DNA of 64,000 bases. Origin: Lysinibacillus sp. JNUCC-52. Lineage in GTDB: Bacteria; Bacillota; Bacilli; Bacillales_A; Planococcaceae. The stretch covers positions 992,001-1,056,000 of the forward strand of contig NZ_CP065546.1 in the NCBI RefSeq assembly GCF_015999545.1, written 5' to 3'. Numbering within the stretch: position 1 is the first letter of the stretch; the number at the start of each line of letters is the position of its first letter. Below, in pieces: positions 15,249 through 24,033 of the stretch. The translations under genes were made by a program, and so were the position numbers. The notes below the pieces were generated by a model. It ran no database searches, was not told where the DNA came from, and was given only the letters and a program-made list of their open reading frames with translations.

Positions 15249-16739
15249 TTATTTAGTTTGTAATGTGATTTGCTTTAATACTTGATCGACAATTTGTTGC
15301 ACCACTTCTGTATCCAGTGATGGTGCTTGCGCCTTAATATTTTCTACTACTGGTTCAATTTCCAATTCCGGTTTTGGCACCTCTATATCTTTAATGCCAT
15401 ATGCCATGCGTTTTATATTCAATAAATGTCTAGCTGTAATATTATCGGACGTAATATTGCCCCCAAATGTACCACAGCCTAATGTAAAGGATGGGGCTAA
15501 TCCAGTTGTTCCACCAACTGCGCCAATCGACGATAACGTGTTAACGACAATACGCGACACTGGTAAGTCGAGCGAAAACTGCTCTGCTAACGCTGCATTT
15601 TCCGTATGAATAGAACATGAATGACCGCGTCCTCCAATATTCAATAAATCAATCATCACTTGTTTTGCCTCTGTGCTGTCCTCTACTGTGTAGAACGCAA
15701 ATATCGGTGAAAGCTTTTCTAGTGAAAATGGAATATTTTTACCGATCAGCGTCTCCAACCCAACAAGTACTTTCGTCTCTTCTGGCACGACAATACCGAC
15801 TAAATTGGCCAAGCTCACTGCTGATTTCCCAACAATTTGAGGGTTTACTTTTCCTGGCACAGGAGAAATCAGCTTCTCCATCTTCAACTTCTCTTCAGCG
15901 TTTAAAATATACGCATGCTGTTTCTTTAACTCGGCTAAAACTTGCTCTGCAATCGCTTTATCCACGATAATGGCCTGCTCTGTTGCACAAATGGTGCCAT
16001 TATCAAACGATTTACTTTGTACTAACTGACGACTAGCTTTTTGAATATTGGCTGATTTTTCGATGTAAGCTGGCACATTTCCTGGTCCTACTCCATACGC
16101 AGGTTTTCCAGAGCTGTATGCCGCTTTTACTAACGCACCGCCACCTGTCGCTAAAATTAAATGTATATTAGGATGCTTCATTAATTGCTGTGTCGCTTCC
16201 ATTGAAGACATTGTTAAACATTGCAACAATCCTTCTGGTGCACCAGCTTTTTCCGCCGCTACTCTACAAATCTCTAAAGCTTCCTTTGTACATTTAACAG
16301 CATAGGGATGTGGGCTAAGGACAATACCATTTCTTGTTTTTAATGAAATAAGTGTTTTAAAGATTGCGGTTGAAGTAGGATTCGTTGTTGGCACAATCCC
16401 TGCAATAACACCAAATGGGCTTGCAATCTCTGTCACTTTTTTTATACGGTCAGTGCCTATAACGCCAACAGTCTTTAAATCCTTTATATCTTCATAAACA
16501 TCTCTCGAAGCAACTTCATTTTTCATTTTTTTATGATTGGGGATACCCATCCCAGTTTCTTGTACTGCCATTTTGCCTAATCGTTCTGCCTCTTTAAATG
16601 CGGCATCCGCCACAGCCTTTACGATGGTATCCACTTGTTGCTGTGAATATTGCATATAGGCTGCTTGTGCTGTATTTGCCTGTCTTACGGCGTCTCTCAT
16701 TTCCTGAATGGCTAATAAATCTTTATCTAAAGAAGCCAT
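15249..16739 (-). CDS. eutE: acetylating acetaldehyde dehydrogenase EutE
   Basis: A 496-residue CoA-acylating aldehyde dehydrogenase, turning acetaldehyde, NAD and CoA into acetyl-CoA. The catalytic cysteine is Cys251 in SFDNGTICATEQ. VPTTNPTSTA and the GVGPGNVPAY loop belong to the CoA-acylating family. Unlike enterobacterial EutE, whose targeting helix is N-terminal, the last 20 residues after a Pro/Glu linker (TEVVQQIVDQVLKQI) look like a C-terminal encapsulation peptide. GGAGG lies before the ATG. It sits between eutL and eutM. Confidence 0.94.
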   Translation of the reverse strand: MASLDKDLLAIQEMRDAVRQANTAQAAYMQYSQQQVDTIVKAVADAAFKEAERLGKMAVQETGMGIPNHKKMKNEVASRDVYEDIKDLKTVGVIGTDRIKKVTEIASPFGVIAGIVPTTNPTSTAIFKTLISLKTRNGIVLSPHPYAVKCTKEALEICRVAAEKAGAPEGLLQCLTMSSMEATQQLMKHPNIHLILATGGGALVKAAYSSGKPAYGVGPGNVPAYIEKSANIQKASRQLVQSKSFDNGTICATEQAIIVDKAIAEQVLAELKKQHAYILNAEEKLKMEKLISPVPGKVNPQIVGKSAVSLANLVGIVVPEETKVLVGLETLIGKNIPFSLEKLSPIFAFYTVEDSTEAKQVMIDLLNIGGRGHSCSIHTENAALAEQFSLDLPVSRIVVNTLSSIGAVGGTTGLAPSFTLGCGTFGGNITSDNITARHLLNIKRMAYGIKDIEVPKPELEIEPVVENIKAQAPSLDTEVVQQIVDQVLKQITLQTK

Positions 16740-16754
16740 AAAGCCGCCTCCTTT

Positions 16755-17405
16755 CTAAATAACTGGATTTCTCGCAACATTTTCGATTGCTTCTCTAAAA
16801 GCATCTGCCGCAGCTTGACATGAAGACTGACTGCCACTCACTATGCCACCACCAAAGTTCGTTTCTGAAGGTGGACCAAAAAATAGTTTTAGCTCTACAT
16901 CCGCTGCCTTTAATGCGGCATCTAAACCAACGACCGCCTCAAGTGGTGGGGCGATTAAGTAGGCGAGCGCCGTGCCAATCTTCACATCTGCTAGCTCGGC
17001 CAAATAGGTGCCACAGCTTGCAACAGTATGCGCAAAAAGAGCATGGCTGTCATTGCCATTAATTGCTTCAAAATACGTATCGAATTGAATTTTTTGTTCA
17101 ATTGCATCTAGCCCACTGCGTATTTCGTCTGGTGAGCTGCCCGCGATAATGCCAATCATTTCACCTGATAAGGGACCTGAGGCATGTGCTGCTCCTGCAT
17201 AGAAACTTTTTGCATAAACGACATCCACAGCAGCTTTTTTCGTCGCCTCGTCTAATGCTACATAACCGACATCATCGATTGTTAGTGTGACAAGCCCAAT
17301 GCTATGTTGATTTGGCTTTAACTCAAGCTGTGCTGCTAATTCACGATTCACTCTAGGAATCATTTGCATTGCTAAAATTTCAGCCATAATTTTTTGAGGA
17401 TTCAT
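16755..17405 (-). CDS. eutL: EutL trimeric tandem-BMC shell protein
   Basis: About 216 residues with two BMC domains in one chain, the EutL type that forms trimers with a gated pore. Conserved stretches include FYAGAAHASGPLSGE, AYLIAPPLEAVVGLDAAL and ETNFGGGIVSGSQSSC. AGGGGGAAAG precedes the ATG at 17405, and starting there matches EutL of enteric bacteria, so an upstream in-frame start at 17435 was rejected. It lies 10 bases after eutC. Confidence 0.93.
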   Translation of the reverse strand: MNPQKIMAEILAMQMIPRVNRELAAQLELKPNQHSIGLVTLTIDDVGYVALDEATKKAAVDVVYAKSFYAGAAHASGPLSGEMIGIIAGSSPDEIRSGLDAIEQKIQFDTYFEAINGNDSHALFAHTVASCGTYLAELADVKIGTALAYLIAPPLEAVVGLDAALKAADVELKLFFGPPSETNFGGGIVSGSQSSCQAAADAFREAIENVARNPVI

Positions 17406-17415
17406 GGCTTTCCCC

Positions 17416-18429
17416 CTAACTTTCTTTAGCGACAAGATTTACGCCGCTTGCCTTGTATTGCAATATTTTTTGAACGACTGTACCTAAATAGGCACCTGCC
17501 TCAAGAGGCGGAATACCACCTTTATGAATGTTTGAAATAACCATTCGATCCGCTTCTACCGTACCTATTCTCGGCTGATAACATAAATACGCACTCATCG
17601 ACTCTGCTGATACAAGGCCAGGGCGTTCCCCAATAAGGTAAACAATGACCTCTGCCTGCAATAGTTCGCCAATTTCATCCATGAGGGCAACACGCCCTTT
17701 ATCAATATAAAAAGTGGTGCCTATTTCAATATTTAAATTGCTAAGACTTTGCTGTAATGCTAAATAAACATCTTGCACATTTTCTTCTATCGCACTTGCA
17801 CTTAAGCCGTTAGAAATAATGATCTGTACTGTTGGACGTGCTTTGCAAGATGATTGAATAAGTGCTTTCGATTCATCCGATAAGCGACGACCTAAATCTG
17901 GTCGCGTAATATATTCTTCTTTATCCGTTACTCGTGTTGTAACTTGAAAGATATTCAATTTTTGTAATAGCCCTTCTGTCACTTCACCATATACGGCATC
18001 AACTGCTGCTGCATGATCAAGGCGGAACTTTAACCAAGTTTTTGTTTTTGGTCTTGTTCCCGCTCTACCTACACCAATTCTGGCAGGTGTATGTTTTTTT
18101 GCCGCTTGTACACTTTCCGATTGATTTTCCTCTTCAAATTGAAATGCTTTAGTAGGTTCCCCTGTTGAAGAATGCTCTACAATCGTTGCACTGTGCGACT
18201 TTTGTGTAGAGGATGCTTGTTGATAAAGCTTAATCAACGGTTGATCCGATGTTGTCATTGGATTCGATTGTTCTTCAAAACGATTAGCAGCTGGTTCATT
18301 AAACTTAATAAGTGGTTCTTTTTGTTCTACCGTAGGCGTCGCTTGTTGTTCAGATGAATCGTTTGATGAATCATTATTCATTTTCTCCATAACAAGCTTT
18401 GTAATCATGGATACTAGCTGCTCATTCAA
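17416..18429 (-). CDS. eutC: ethanolamine ammonia-lyase small subunit EutC
   Basis: About 337 residues: a C-terminal EutC domain (from about residue 115, ARIGVGRAGTRPKT onward) that with EutB binds adenosylcobalamin and cleaves ethanolamine to acetaldehyde and ammonia. The N-terminal 110 residues are low-complexity, rich in Ser, Gln and Glu. They begin with NEQLVSMITKLVMEKM, an amphipathic helix like an encapsulation peptide, which fits the lumenal location. It starts at TTG 18429, five bases after AGGTGA. It follows eutB directly. Confidence 0.93.
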   Translation of the reverse strand: MNEQLVSMITKLVMEKMNNDSSNDSSEQQATPTVEQKEPLIKFNEPAANRFEEQSNPMTTSDQPLIKLYQQASSTQKSHSATIVEHSSTGEPTKAFQFEEENQSESVQAAKKHTPARIGVGRAGTRPKTKTWLKFRLDHAAAVDAVYGEVTEGLLQKLNIFQVTTRVTDKEEYITRPDLGRRLSDESKALIQSSCKARPTVQIIISNGLSASAIEENVQDVYLALQQSLSNLNIEIGTTFYIDKGRVALMDEIGELLQAEVIVYLIGERPGLVSAESMSAYLCYQPRIGTVEADRMVISNIHKGGIPPLEAGAYLGTVVQKILQYKASGVNLVAKES

Positions 18430-18438
18430 TGGTTTCAC

Positions 18439-19803
18439 CTACCTTTCAAATATCGATAAATCGCCAGCTCTAGCTGAAAGTCGTCCATCTTCGTAAATGC
18501 CCATTTTTTCTAACCAAACTAAATACTCAGGCGCTGGTTTTTTACCAAATGTTTGAAGCAATGTTGCAACATCATGGAAACTCATTGACTGGTAGTTCAG
18601 CATAATATCGTCTCCCATCGGCGCTGCAATAATAAAGTTCACACCTGCTGCGGTTAGTAACACGCTTAAATCTTCCACATCATTTTGGTCTGCCTTTATA
18701 TGATTTGTGTAACAAATATCAACACCCATTGGAATGCCGTGCATTTTACCCATAAAGTGATCTTCGAGCCCTGCCCGAATAACTTGTTTATTGTTATATA
18801 AATACTCTGGGCCGATAAAACCAACAACGGTGTTGACAATATACGGATTAAAATGTCTAGCAAATCCATAATTGCGTGATTCCAGTGTTACTTGGTCAAT
18901 GCCCATATGTGCTTCGGCCGAAAGCTCCGAGCCTTGCCCTGTTTCAAAGTAAAATAAATTCGGTCCCGTTCCCGTTCCTTGTTTTTTCACAAGCTCCTCT
19001 GCTTCTTGAATTAAGTCTGCAGAAATACCAAACGAGCGGTTGGCAATTTCAGTACCAGCAATACTTTGGAAAATCATATCTGCCGGGGCCCCTTGCTTGA
19101 TGGCCTTCATTTGAGTTGTAATATGTGCCAATACACAGTTCTGTGTAGGGATCGACCACTCATTGATAAATTCTTTTGTAGCATGTAAAACTTTTTTAAC
19201 ACTCTCGACCGAATCGTCTACAGGGTTAATACCAATAACGGCATCGCCGATTCCATAGGACAATCCCTCTTTTAAAGAGGCAATAATGCCGTCAATATTA
19301 TCTGTTGGATGGTTGGGCTGTAGCCTTGAGGAAAGCGTCCCCTTTTGCCCAATCGTAATATTGCACGTTGAAAGGATTTCTACTTTATTAGCCGCATGAA
19401 CTAAATCCAAGTTAGACATGAGCTTCGTGACAGCTGCAATAATTTCTGAATTCATGCCTTTACTTAAGCGCTTTAACTCTCGATCGCCTGTATTATTTGA
19501 TAAAATGTATTCTCTAAGCTGCTCAATGCTCCAATTTTTTATTTCTCCGTAAATTTGCTCATTGATATCCCCTTCAATAATGCGTGTGACCTCATCATTT
19601 TCTGGAGGAACTAAAGGATTCTCTCGTATATCCTTCACGAGTAATTCGCTAAGCACAGCTTTTGCTGCAATGCGTTGTTGTACTGATTCGGCAGCTATAC
19701 CCGCTAGCCGATCTCCTGATTTTTCTTCATTGGCCTTGGCCATTACGTCTTTTAATGAATGAAAATTATATTTTTCTCCACCAAATATCACCGATAGATT
19801 CAC
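18439..19803 (-). CDS. eutB: ethanolamine ammonia-lyase large subunit EutB
   Basis: About 454 residues, the catalytic TIM-barrel subunit of adenosylcobalamin-dependent ethanolamine ammonia-lyase. Long conserved blocks are visible: IGDAVIGINPV, PTQNCVLAHITTQ, YFETGQGSELSAEAHMG, VVGFIGPEYLYN and GLEDHFMGKMHGIPMG. A preceding ATG abuts the GGAGG site. The GTG six bases further on gives correct spacing and matches the start of the enteric protein, so 19803 was used. It is coupled to eutA upstream and eutC downstream. Confidence 0.96.
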   Translation of the reverse strand: MNLSVIFGGEKYNFHSLKDVMAKANEEKSGDRLAGIAAESVQQRIAAKAVLSELLVKDIRENPLVPPENDEVTRIIEGDINEQIYGEIKNWSIEQLREYILSNNTGDRELKRLSKGMNSEIIAAVTKLMSNLDLVHAANKVEILSTCNITIGQKGTLSSRLQPNHPTDNIDGIIASLKEGLSYGIGDAVIGINPVDDSVESVKKVLHATKEFINEWSIPTQNCVLAHITTQMKAIKQGAPADMIFQSIAGTEIANRSFGISADLIQEAEELVKKQGTGTGPNLFYFETGQGSELSAEAHMGIDQVTLESRNYGFARHFNPYIVNTVVGFIGPEYLYNNKQVIRAGLEDHFMGKMHGIPMGVDICYTNHIKADQNDVEDLSVLLTAAGVNFIIAAPMGDDIMLNYQSMSFHDVATLLQTFGKKPAPEYLVWLEKMGIYEDGRLSARAGDLSIFER

Positions 19804-19814
19804 ATTCATCCTCC

Positions 19815-21239
19815 TTACTTTGAGTGGAAAGCTAGTGTTTTGACAACAACAGGGACAACACCAGAAGGTAGCACTTCCCCAATGTCAATATAATCACCTG
19901 TTTCTACTTTAATTTGATCGATGCATAGTATAGGAACGGTCGAATTAAGCGCTTGTATCGTTTGCCCTATAACCTTTGCATAATCTGATTGAATGACTAT
20001 GATAATTGGTATGTCCTTGGAGCTTCTTGTTCCTAAGTGCTGTAAAATGGCCTCGCATAATGTATGGACATCCTGAAAGCTTAAGTAAGGTAACTCACTA
20101 AAATAAAGGGCAAATGGGGAGTGATTGTCCTCTATCGAAAAGAGTGCATCTGCTCTTTCCACTGCCGTCTTTACCATATGGTCGAACGCTTTTGATGCAG
20201 AATTCATATGACAATTAAATACTGGAACATTTTTTAACGGCAATACATCGGCATCTACTTGAATGGTCGCACCACTAATTTCAGTTGTTTGCATCCCCGC
20301 ACCCGTCACAGTTGCTCTTGCAGTTTCTTGTGGCTGTAACCATAAAAATGTTTGTAATTGCTCGTGCTGTAAAAGCATACATGCTAGTTTTTCACCGATA
20401 TCATCATACTGACGCTGTGAACAATCATCATGATAAATACAGGAAGCTACTCCACCTGAAAAGACGATAGCCTCGACTGGCTTTTGCCAATTTGGCAAAT
20501 GACCTAATAACAATGGATGCTCGGCATCAATTTCTTGCCCACTCAATGTTTTAGCTAAGAAGCACACCATTTCTTGAATAAGCAACGCAACGCGAGCATC
20601 GTCTGCCGAATCCCCTAGCTGTAATGGATTTGGCCAGTTCTCCATGAGCTTCTTAATGGGTGGTGAAATGGAAAGGATCTTGCCATGATGAAATTCAATT
20701 AATCTACCACCAACATGCAATGTACATGTACCAATGACTTCACCGAACTGCATAACTGCGATATTAGCTGTACCCCCACCAATATCGATATTGGCGATGA
20801 CTTTGCCTGTTTTTTTTGACAGTTGGACAGTACCTGCACCTTTAGCCGCAATAATCCCTTCTAAATCTGGCCCTGCAGTCGCAACTAAAAAATGACCTGC
20901 TGTGTCAGCAATTGCATGGACAACCTCACTAGCATTTTCCTTCGTAGCGGATTCACCCGTAATTATGATGGCCCCTGTGGATATAGCCGTAGGTGAAATT
21001 TGAGCAAGCTCATATTGCTGAAATATAAATTGTTCTATCTGTTCCATATCGATCATGTCATGATTGACAAACGGCGTTTTAATAATAGGACTTTGATGTA
21101 ACACTGTTTTTTCAATTATTTCTATCCGCGGCACATGTGTCACACCAGCAACGTTTTTTAACAGAAAACTACTAACAACCATCTTTGTTGTACTTGTCCC
21201 AATATCAATGCCAGCACTAAAAATTTTTTCTGTTTTCAA
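19815..21239 (-). CDS. eutA: EutA, reactivating chaperone of ethanolamine ammonia-lyase
   Basis: A 474-residue protein of the actin/Hsp70-like ATPase superfamily. GIDIGTSTTKMVV is the phosphate-1 motif and NIDIGGGTANIAV the phosphate-2 motif. In other bacteria EutA exchanges damaged cobalamin bound to EutBC for intact adenosylcobalamin, using ATP. It starts with TTG after GGGAGG at a 6-base gap. It lies directly upstream of eutB, the normal order. Confidence 0.93.
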   Translation of the reverse strand: MKTEKIFSAGIDIGTSTTKMVVSSFLLKNVAGVTHVPRIEIIEKTVLHQSPIIKTPFVNHDMIDMEQIEQFIFQQYELAQISPTAISTGAIIITGESATKENASEVVHAIADTAGHFLVATAGPDLEGIIAAKGAGTVQLSKKTGKVIANIDIGGGTANIAVMQFGEVIGTCTLHVGGRLIEFHHGKILSISPPIKKLMENWPNPLQLGDSADDARVALLIQEMVCFLAKTLSGQEIDAEHPLLLGHLPNWQKPVEAIVFSGGVASCIYHDDCSQRQYDDIGEKLACMLLQHEQLQTFLWLQPQETARATVTGAGMQTTEISGATIQVDADVLPLKNVPVFNCHMNSASKAFDHMVKTAVERADALFSIEDNHSPFALYFSELPYLSFQDVHTLCEAILQHLGTRSSKDIPIIIVIQSDYAKVIGQTIQALNSTVPILCIDQIKVETGDYIDIGEVLPSGVVPVVVKTLAFHSK

Positions 21240-21260
21240 CTTATGCCTCCCTCTATGTGA

Positions 21261-21758
21261 CTACGGACAATAAATGAGATAGGGACTATCGCTTTCGTTA
21301 ACAAATTCCCTAATTTCCTCGTCTGAATTGAGCTGAATTAGCGGTGCAATATACTCAATGCCAAGCATTTGCCATGCAGATGTTTGGACGATTGGACCGT
21401 GTGTCATCACGTTTTTTAATAATGTTGTTGCTCGCTCTATATCAGCAAGTGGTGCATCAATTTTAGTAATAACACCAATTTGCATTTTAGGAATGCCTAA
21501 GCTAAATTGTGGTGGAAAAACACTTCTTGATGATGTTGCATCTTGTAAATAAATTACATGTGTCACTTCAAGCGATGTTGCCATAATATTTCTGTAATAC
21601 ATTGGATTTTCTATATATTCTCCAGGTGTATCAACAATCCAGTCATCAAAAACGAGTGCTTGCGTTTTATTAGCTTTGCTATCTTTGCCGAGTAGCACAT
21701 TCATTAGCGTTGACTTACCAGCTTGCACACCGCCTATTATCATTACTCGATTTTTCAT
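21261..21758 (-). CDS. eutP: EutP, small P-loop protein of the eut operon
   Basis: About 165 residues with a Walker A motif GGVQAGKST close to the start, DTPGEY as the Walker B/G3 motif and TKID as the G4-like motif. This is the EutP/PduV family of Ras-like proteins. Enteric EutP has been reported to act as an acetate kinase; whether this protein does so is unknown. AGGATG precedes the ATG at 21758 by the right distance, so the earlier ATG within that site was rejected. Confidence 0.9.
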   Translation of the reverse strand: MKNRVMIIGGVQAGKSTLMNVLLGKDSKANKTQALVFDDWIVDTPGEYIENPMYYRNIMATSLEVTHVIYLQDATSSRSVFPPQFSLGIPKMQIGVITKIDAPLADIERATTLLKNVMTHGPIVQTSAWQMLGIEYIAPLIQLNSDEEIREFVNESDSPYLIYCP

Positions 21759-21768
21759 ATGGCACATC

Positions 21769-22110
21769 CTATGACTTCGTTATTTTAGATGGCGTATAGC
21801 CTAGCATTTCTGAAAGAAAACGATTAATTTCTAACATCGCCATTTCAACTTCAGAGACACTGCCCACGATAACGAGACTGCCAGTAAAACGATCTAAAAA
21901 CCCCAGTTTTACATTTGCTGCCTTTGTAGCTATGTCCCCAGCAATAATGACTGTTTCACTCGGTGTACAAGTCATAATGCCAAGTGCACCCGCTTCTTGA
22001 ATACCAAGCTTTTGAAACATATCAGGATCAGGATTTGCAATGAGATGACTCAATGTAAGTTGCTTACCTGGGACAAATTCCTGAATAAATCGTTTCTTTT
22101 CTTCACTCAT
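21769..22110 (-). CDS. eutS: EutS BMC-H shell protein
   Basis: A 113-residue shell protein of the circularly permuted EutS/PduU type. The conserved EFVPGKQLTLSHLIANP and the GIQEAGALGIMTCTPSETVI block identify it. Hexamers of this protein are bent and may form shell edges. AGAGGTGAT precedes the ATG. It follows eutH and precedes eutP. Confidence 0.93.
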   Translation of the reverse strand: MSEEKKRFIQEFVPGKQLTLSHLIANPDPDMFQKLGIQEAGALGIMTCTPSETVIIAGDIATKAANVKLGFLDRFTGSLVIVGSVSEVEMAMLEINRFLSEMLGYTPSKITKS

Positions 22111-22129
22111 ACGTCATCACCTCTTTCTA

Positions 22130-23374
22130 TCAAGACTTTTGATCGGTTAAATACTCTCCCTCTTTAATAATGCCTGCCTTGCGATCATCTTGTTCCAATT
22201 TCAAAGCTGTCGGTACTGATAGCTTATAGGCAAAGAATATGGCAATAATTCCAGCTAAAAGCTTCCCTGCCATTACAGGTAAAATAATTGTCGGCTGAAA
22301 ATTGGCTGTAAATGATAAATGATCTCCTAACAGGAATGCCGAACAAACCCCAAAGGCAATGTTGATTACTTTATCTTTTGGTGGCATCTGACGCACGAGC
22401 GTAAACATAGCTAAAATATTTGCACTTGTCGCTAAAATTCCCGCACTTCCTACCGATGAGAGACCTAATTTTTTCCCTGCTGTTTCTAGCGGCTTAGAGG
22501 CATATTTTCGGATTAAATACACCATTGGGAAGGCACCTGCTAACATAATGCCGATATAACCAGCCGTTTCTAATGCACGGAATTGATCTACACTATCTGC
22601 CATGATCGGGTCAAAGCCCCATGCCCCAAAAATCTTTGTGAAAAGTCCAGTAAAAATTTCAACAATCGAGAATACAAGTACAAGCTTAATCGCCGCATCC
22701 ATTACACGCCCGAAAATCATAAAGCCTTTGATCATGCCATTTGGAATAAGCTTTAGCCCTAACGCAATTAAGATAACGAAAATAAATAAAGGCAATAAAT
22801 TAAGTAATATTTGTAAAACAGAAATGGCAAAAACATACGTCGGTGCAGATGTAGTACTAATGACTTCCCGAACCTCTGTATTAAACATGACAATCATGAT
22901 TGATGAAATAAATGCACCAATCGGAATTGTTAAAACGCCCGCCATAATTCCTAATGCCATATACTTATGATCACGCTTGTCTAACATCGCAAGCCCCATA
23001 GGAATGGAGAATACAATTGTTGCACCTGACATAAACCCAACAACAAGTGCCATCACCCATCCTTCATAGGATTCCTTCAAGGCATTTGCTAATTGATATC
23101 CCCCCATGTCCGACGCTAAAATTGTTGTCGCGGCTATGGCTGGATCAGCTCCAATCCATTCAAAAACTGGACTAATAAAATGACTAATAAACCACGTTAA
23201 GTAAGGTATAGCTGCCATGATTCCTGCTGCGGGTACAAAAATATGACCTACAGTATGGAGTCCATTCATAAATTCTTTTCCAATCCCATACTCCGCATCT
23301 CGAATTGCTCCGATTGCTCCTAAAACGGCACAAATCATAATAATATAAACGATTATCGTTCCTATCATCGCCAT
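22130..23374 (-). CDS. eutH: EutH ethanolamine transporter
   Basis: About 414 residues with roughly 10-11 hydrophobic segments. It is an EutH-type permease that brings ethanolamine across the cytoplasmic membrane. Typical stretches are GIGKEFMNGLHTVGHIFVPAAGIMA, split by family-specific glycines, and SSVGSAGILATSANILAMF. It is the first gene after the eutV-eutH attenuator. An ATG at 23383 abuts the G-run ribosome site; the ATG at 23374 has correct spacing and was used. Confidence 0.93.
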   Translation of the reverse strand: MAMIGTIIVYIIMICAVLGAIGAIRDAEYGIGKEFMNGLHTVGHIFVPAAGIMAAIPYLTWFISHFISPVFEWIGADPAIAATTILASDMGGYQLANALKESYEGWVMALVVGFMSGATIVFSIPMGLAMLDKRDHKYMALGIMAGVLTIPIGAFISSIMIVMFNTEVREVISTTSAPTYVFAISVLQILLNLLPLFIFVILIALGLKLIPNGMIKGFMIFGRVMDAAIKLVLVFSIVEIFTGLFTKIFGAWGFDPIMADSVDQFRALETAGYIGIMLAGAFPMVYLIRKYASKPLETAGKKLGLSSVGSAGILATSANILAMFTLVRQMPPKDKVINIAFGVCSAFLLGDHLSFTANFQPTIILPVMAGKLLAGIIAIFFAYKLSVPTALKLEQDDRKAGIIKEGEYLTDQKS

Positions 23375-23408
23375 CTTACTCATCCCCCCCTTTTGTTTTT
23401 TTTATATA

Positions 23409-23451
23409 GAAAAAAAGACGCATTAAAGAAAAAATCTCTTTAAGCGTCTTT
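23409..23451 (-). terminator. attenuator terminator between eutV and eutH
   Basis: A long stem in the minus-strand transcript: AAAGACGCTTAAAGA pairs with TCTTTAATGCGTCTTT (one bulge), followed by a run of U. It lies between the regulator genes and all structural eut genes, where an antiterminator would control the rest of the operon. Confidence 0.85.
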
Positions 23452-23455
23452 GCTT
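23442..23455 (-). promoter_or_regulatory. candidate EutV (ANTAR) antiterminator hairpin
   Basis: AAGC-AAAGAC-GCTT forms a 4-bp stem with a hexanucleotide loop having A at position 1 and G at position 4, the features reported for ANTAR-binding loops. Its 3' arm is part of the terminator's 5' arm, so the two structures exclude each other. A second upstream hairpin, normally present as a pair, was not found with confidence. Confidence 0.6.
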
Positions 23456-24033
23456 CAACTATTCACTTGTAACGTATTAATAATTCGTTTTGCGATTGTT
23501 ACCATTTCCTGCTGACTTTGCATACTCTCATTGCGAATTTTTTTATAAGCCTCGTCTTCGCTAAGTTTTTCTGATTGCATCAGTAAGCCTTTCGCTCGTT
23601 CGATTAATTTCCGCTTATCTAATTCACTTTGCTTATGCAAAATTTCACCGTTTAGCCGATTGAATTTATCAATTTGATGAAATGCCACTTCCAATGCTGG
23701 CAGGACATTTTTCTCGGAAAACGGTTTCATAACATAACCTAAAATATTATCCTGTTTCATGTACAATAACAATTCTTTTTCGCTGTAAGCTGATATAAAA
23801 AGGACTGGTATACCTAACTGCTGTTCTATAATTTTACTTGCTTTTAAACCATCTAGCTTTGGCATTTTAATGTCCATCAATATCAACTGTGGCTTATGTG
23901 TAAAAGCTAGCTCAATCGCTGATTCTCCATTATTTGCTTGTGCAACGACTTCATAGCCATTATCCTCTAGCATAAATTTCAAATCAATGGCAATAAGTGA
24001 TTCGTCTTCAACAATCATTACTTTCCTAGTCAT
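23455..24033 (-). CDS. eutV: EutV, ANTAR-domain response regulator
   Basis: 192 residues: an N-terminal receiver with phospho-acceptor Asp54 (LILMDIKMP), a conserved Lys in MKPFSEKN, a coiled linker, and a C-terminal ANTAR domain (RKLIERAKGLLMQSEKLSEDEAY). It binds RNA hairpins, not DNA, when phosphorylated by EutW, and prevents terminator formation. It overlaps eutW by 8 bases and is followed at once by the attenuator. Confidence 0.93.
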   Translation of the reverse strand: MTRKVMIVEDESLIAIDLKFMLEDNGYEVVAQANNGESAIELAFTHKPQLILMDIKMPKLDGLKASKIIEQQLGIPVLFISAYSEKELLLYMKQDNILGYVMKPFSEKNVLPALEVAFHQIDKFNRLNGEILHKQSELDKRKLIERAKGLLMQSEKLSEDEAYKKIRNESMQSQQEMVTIAKRIINTLQVNS

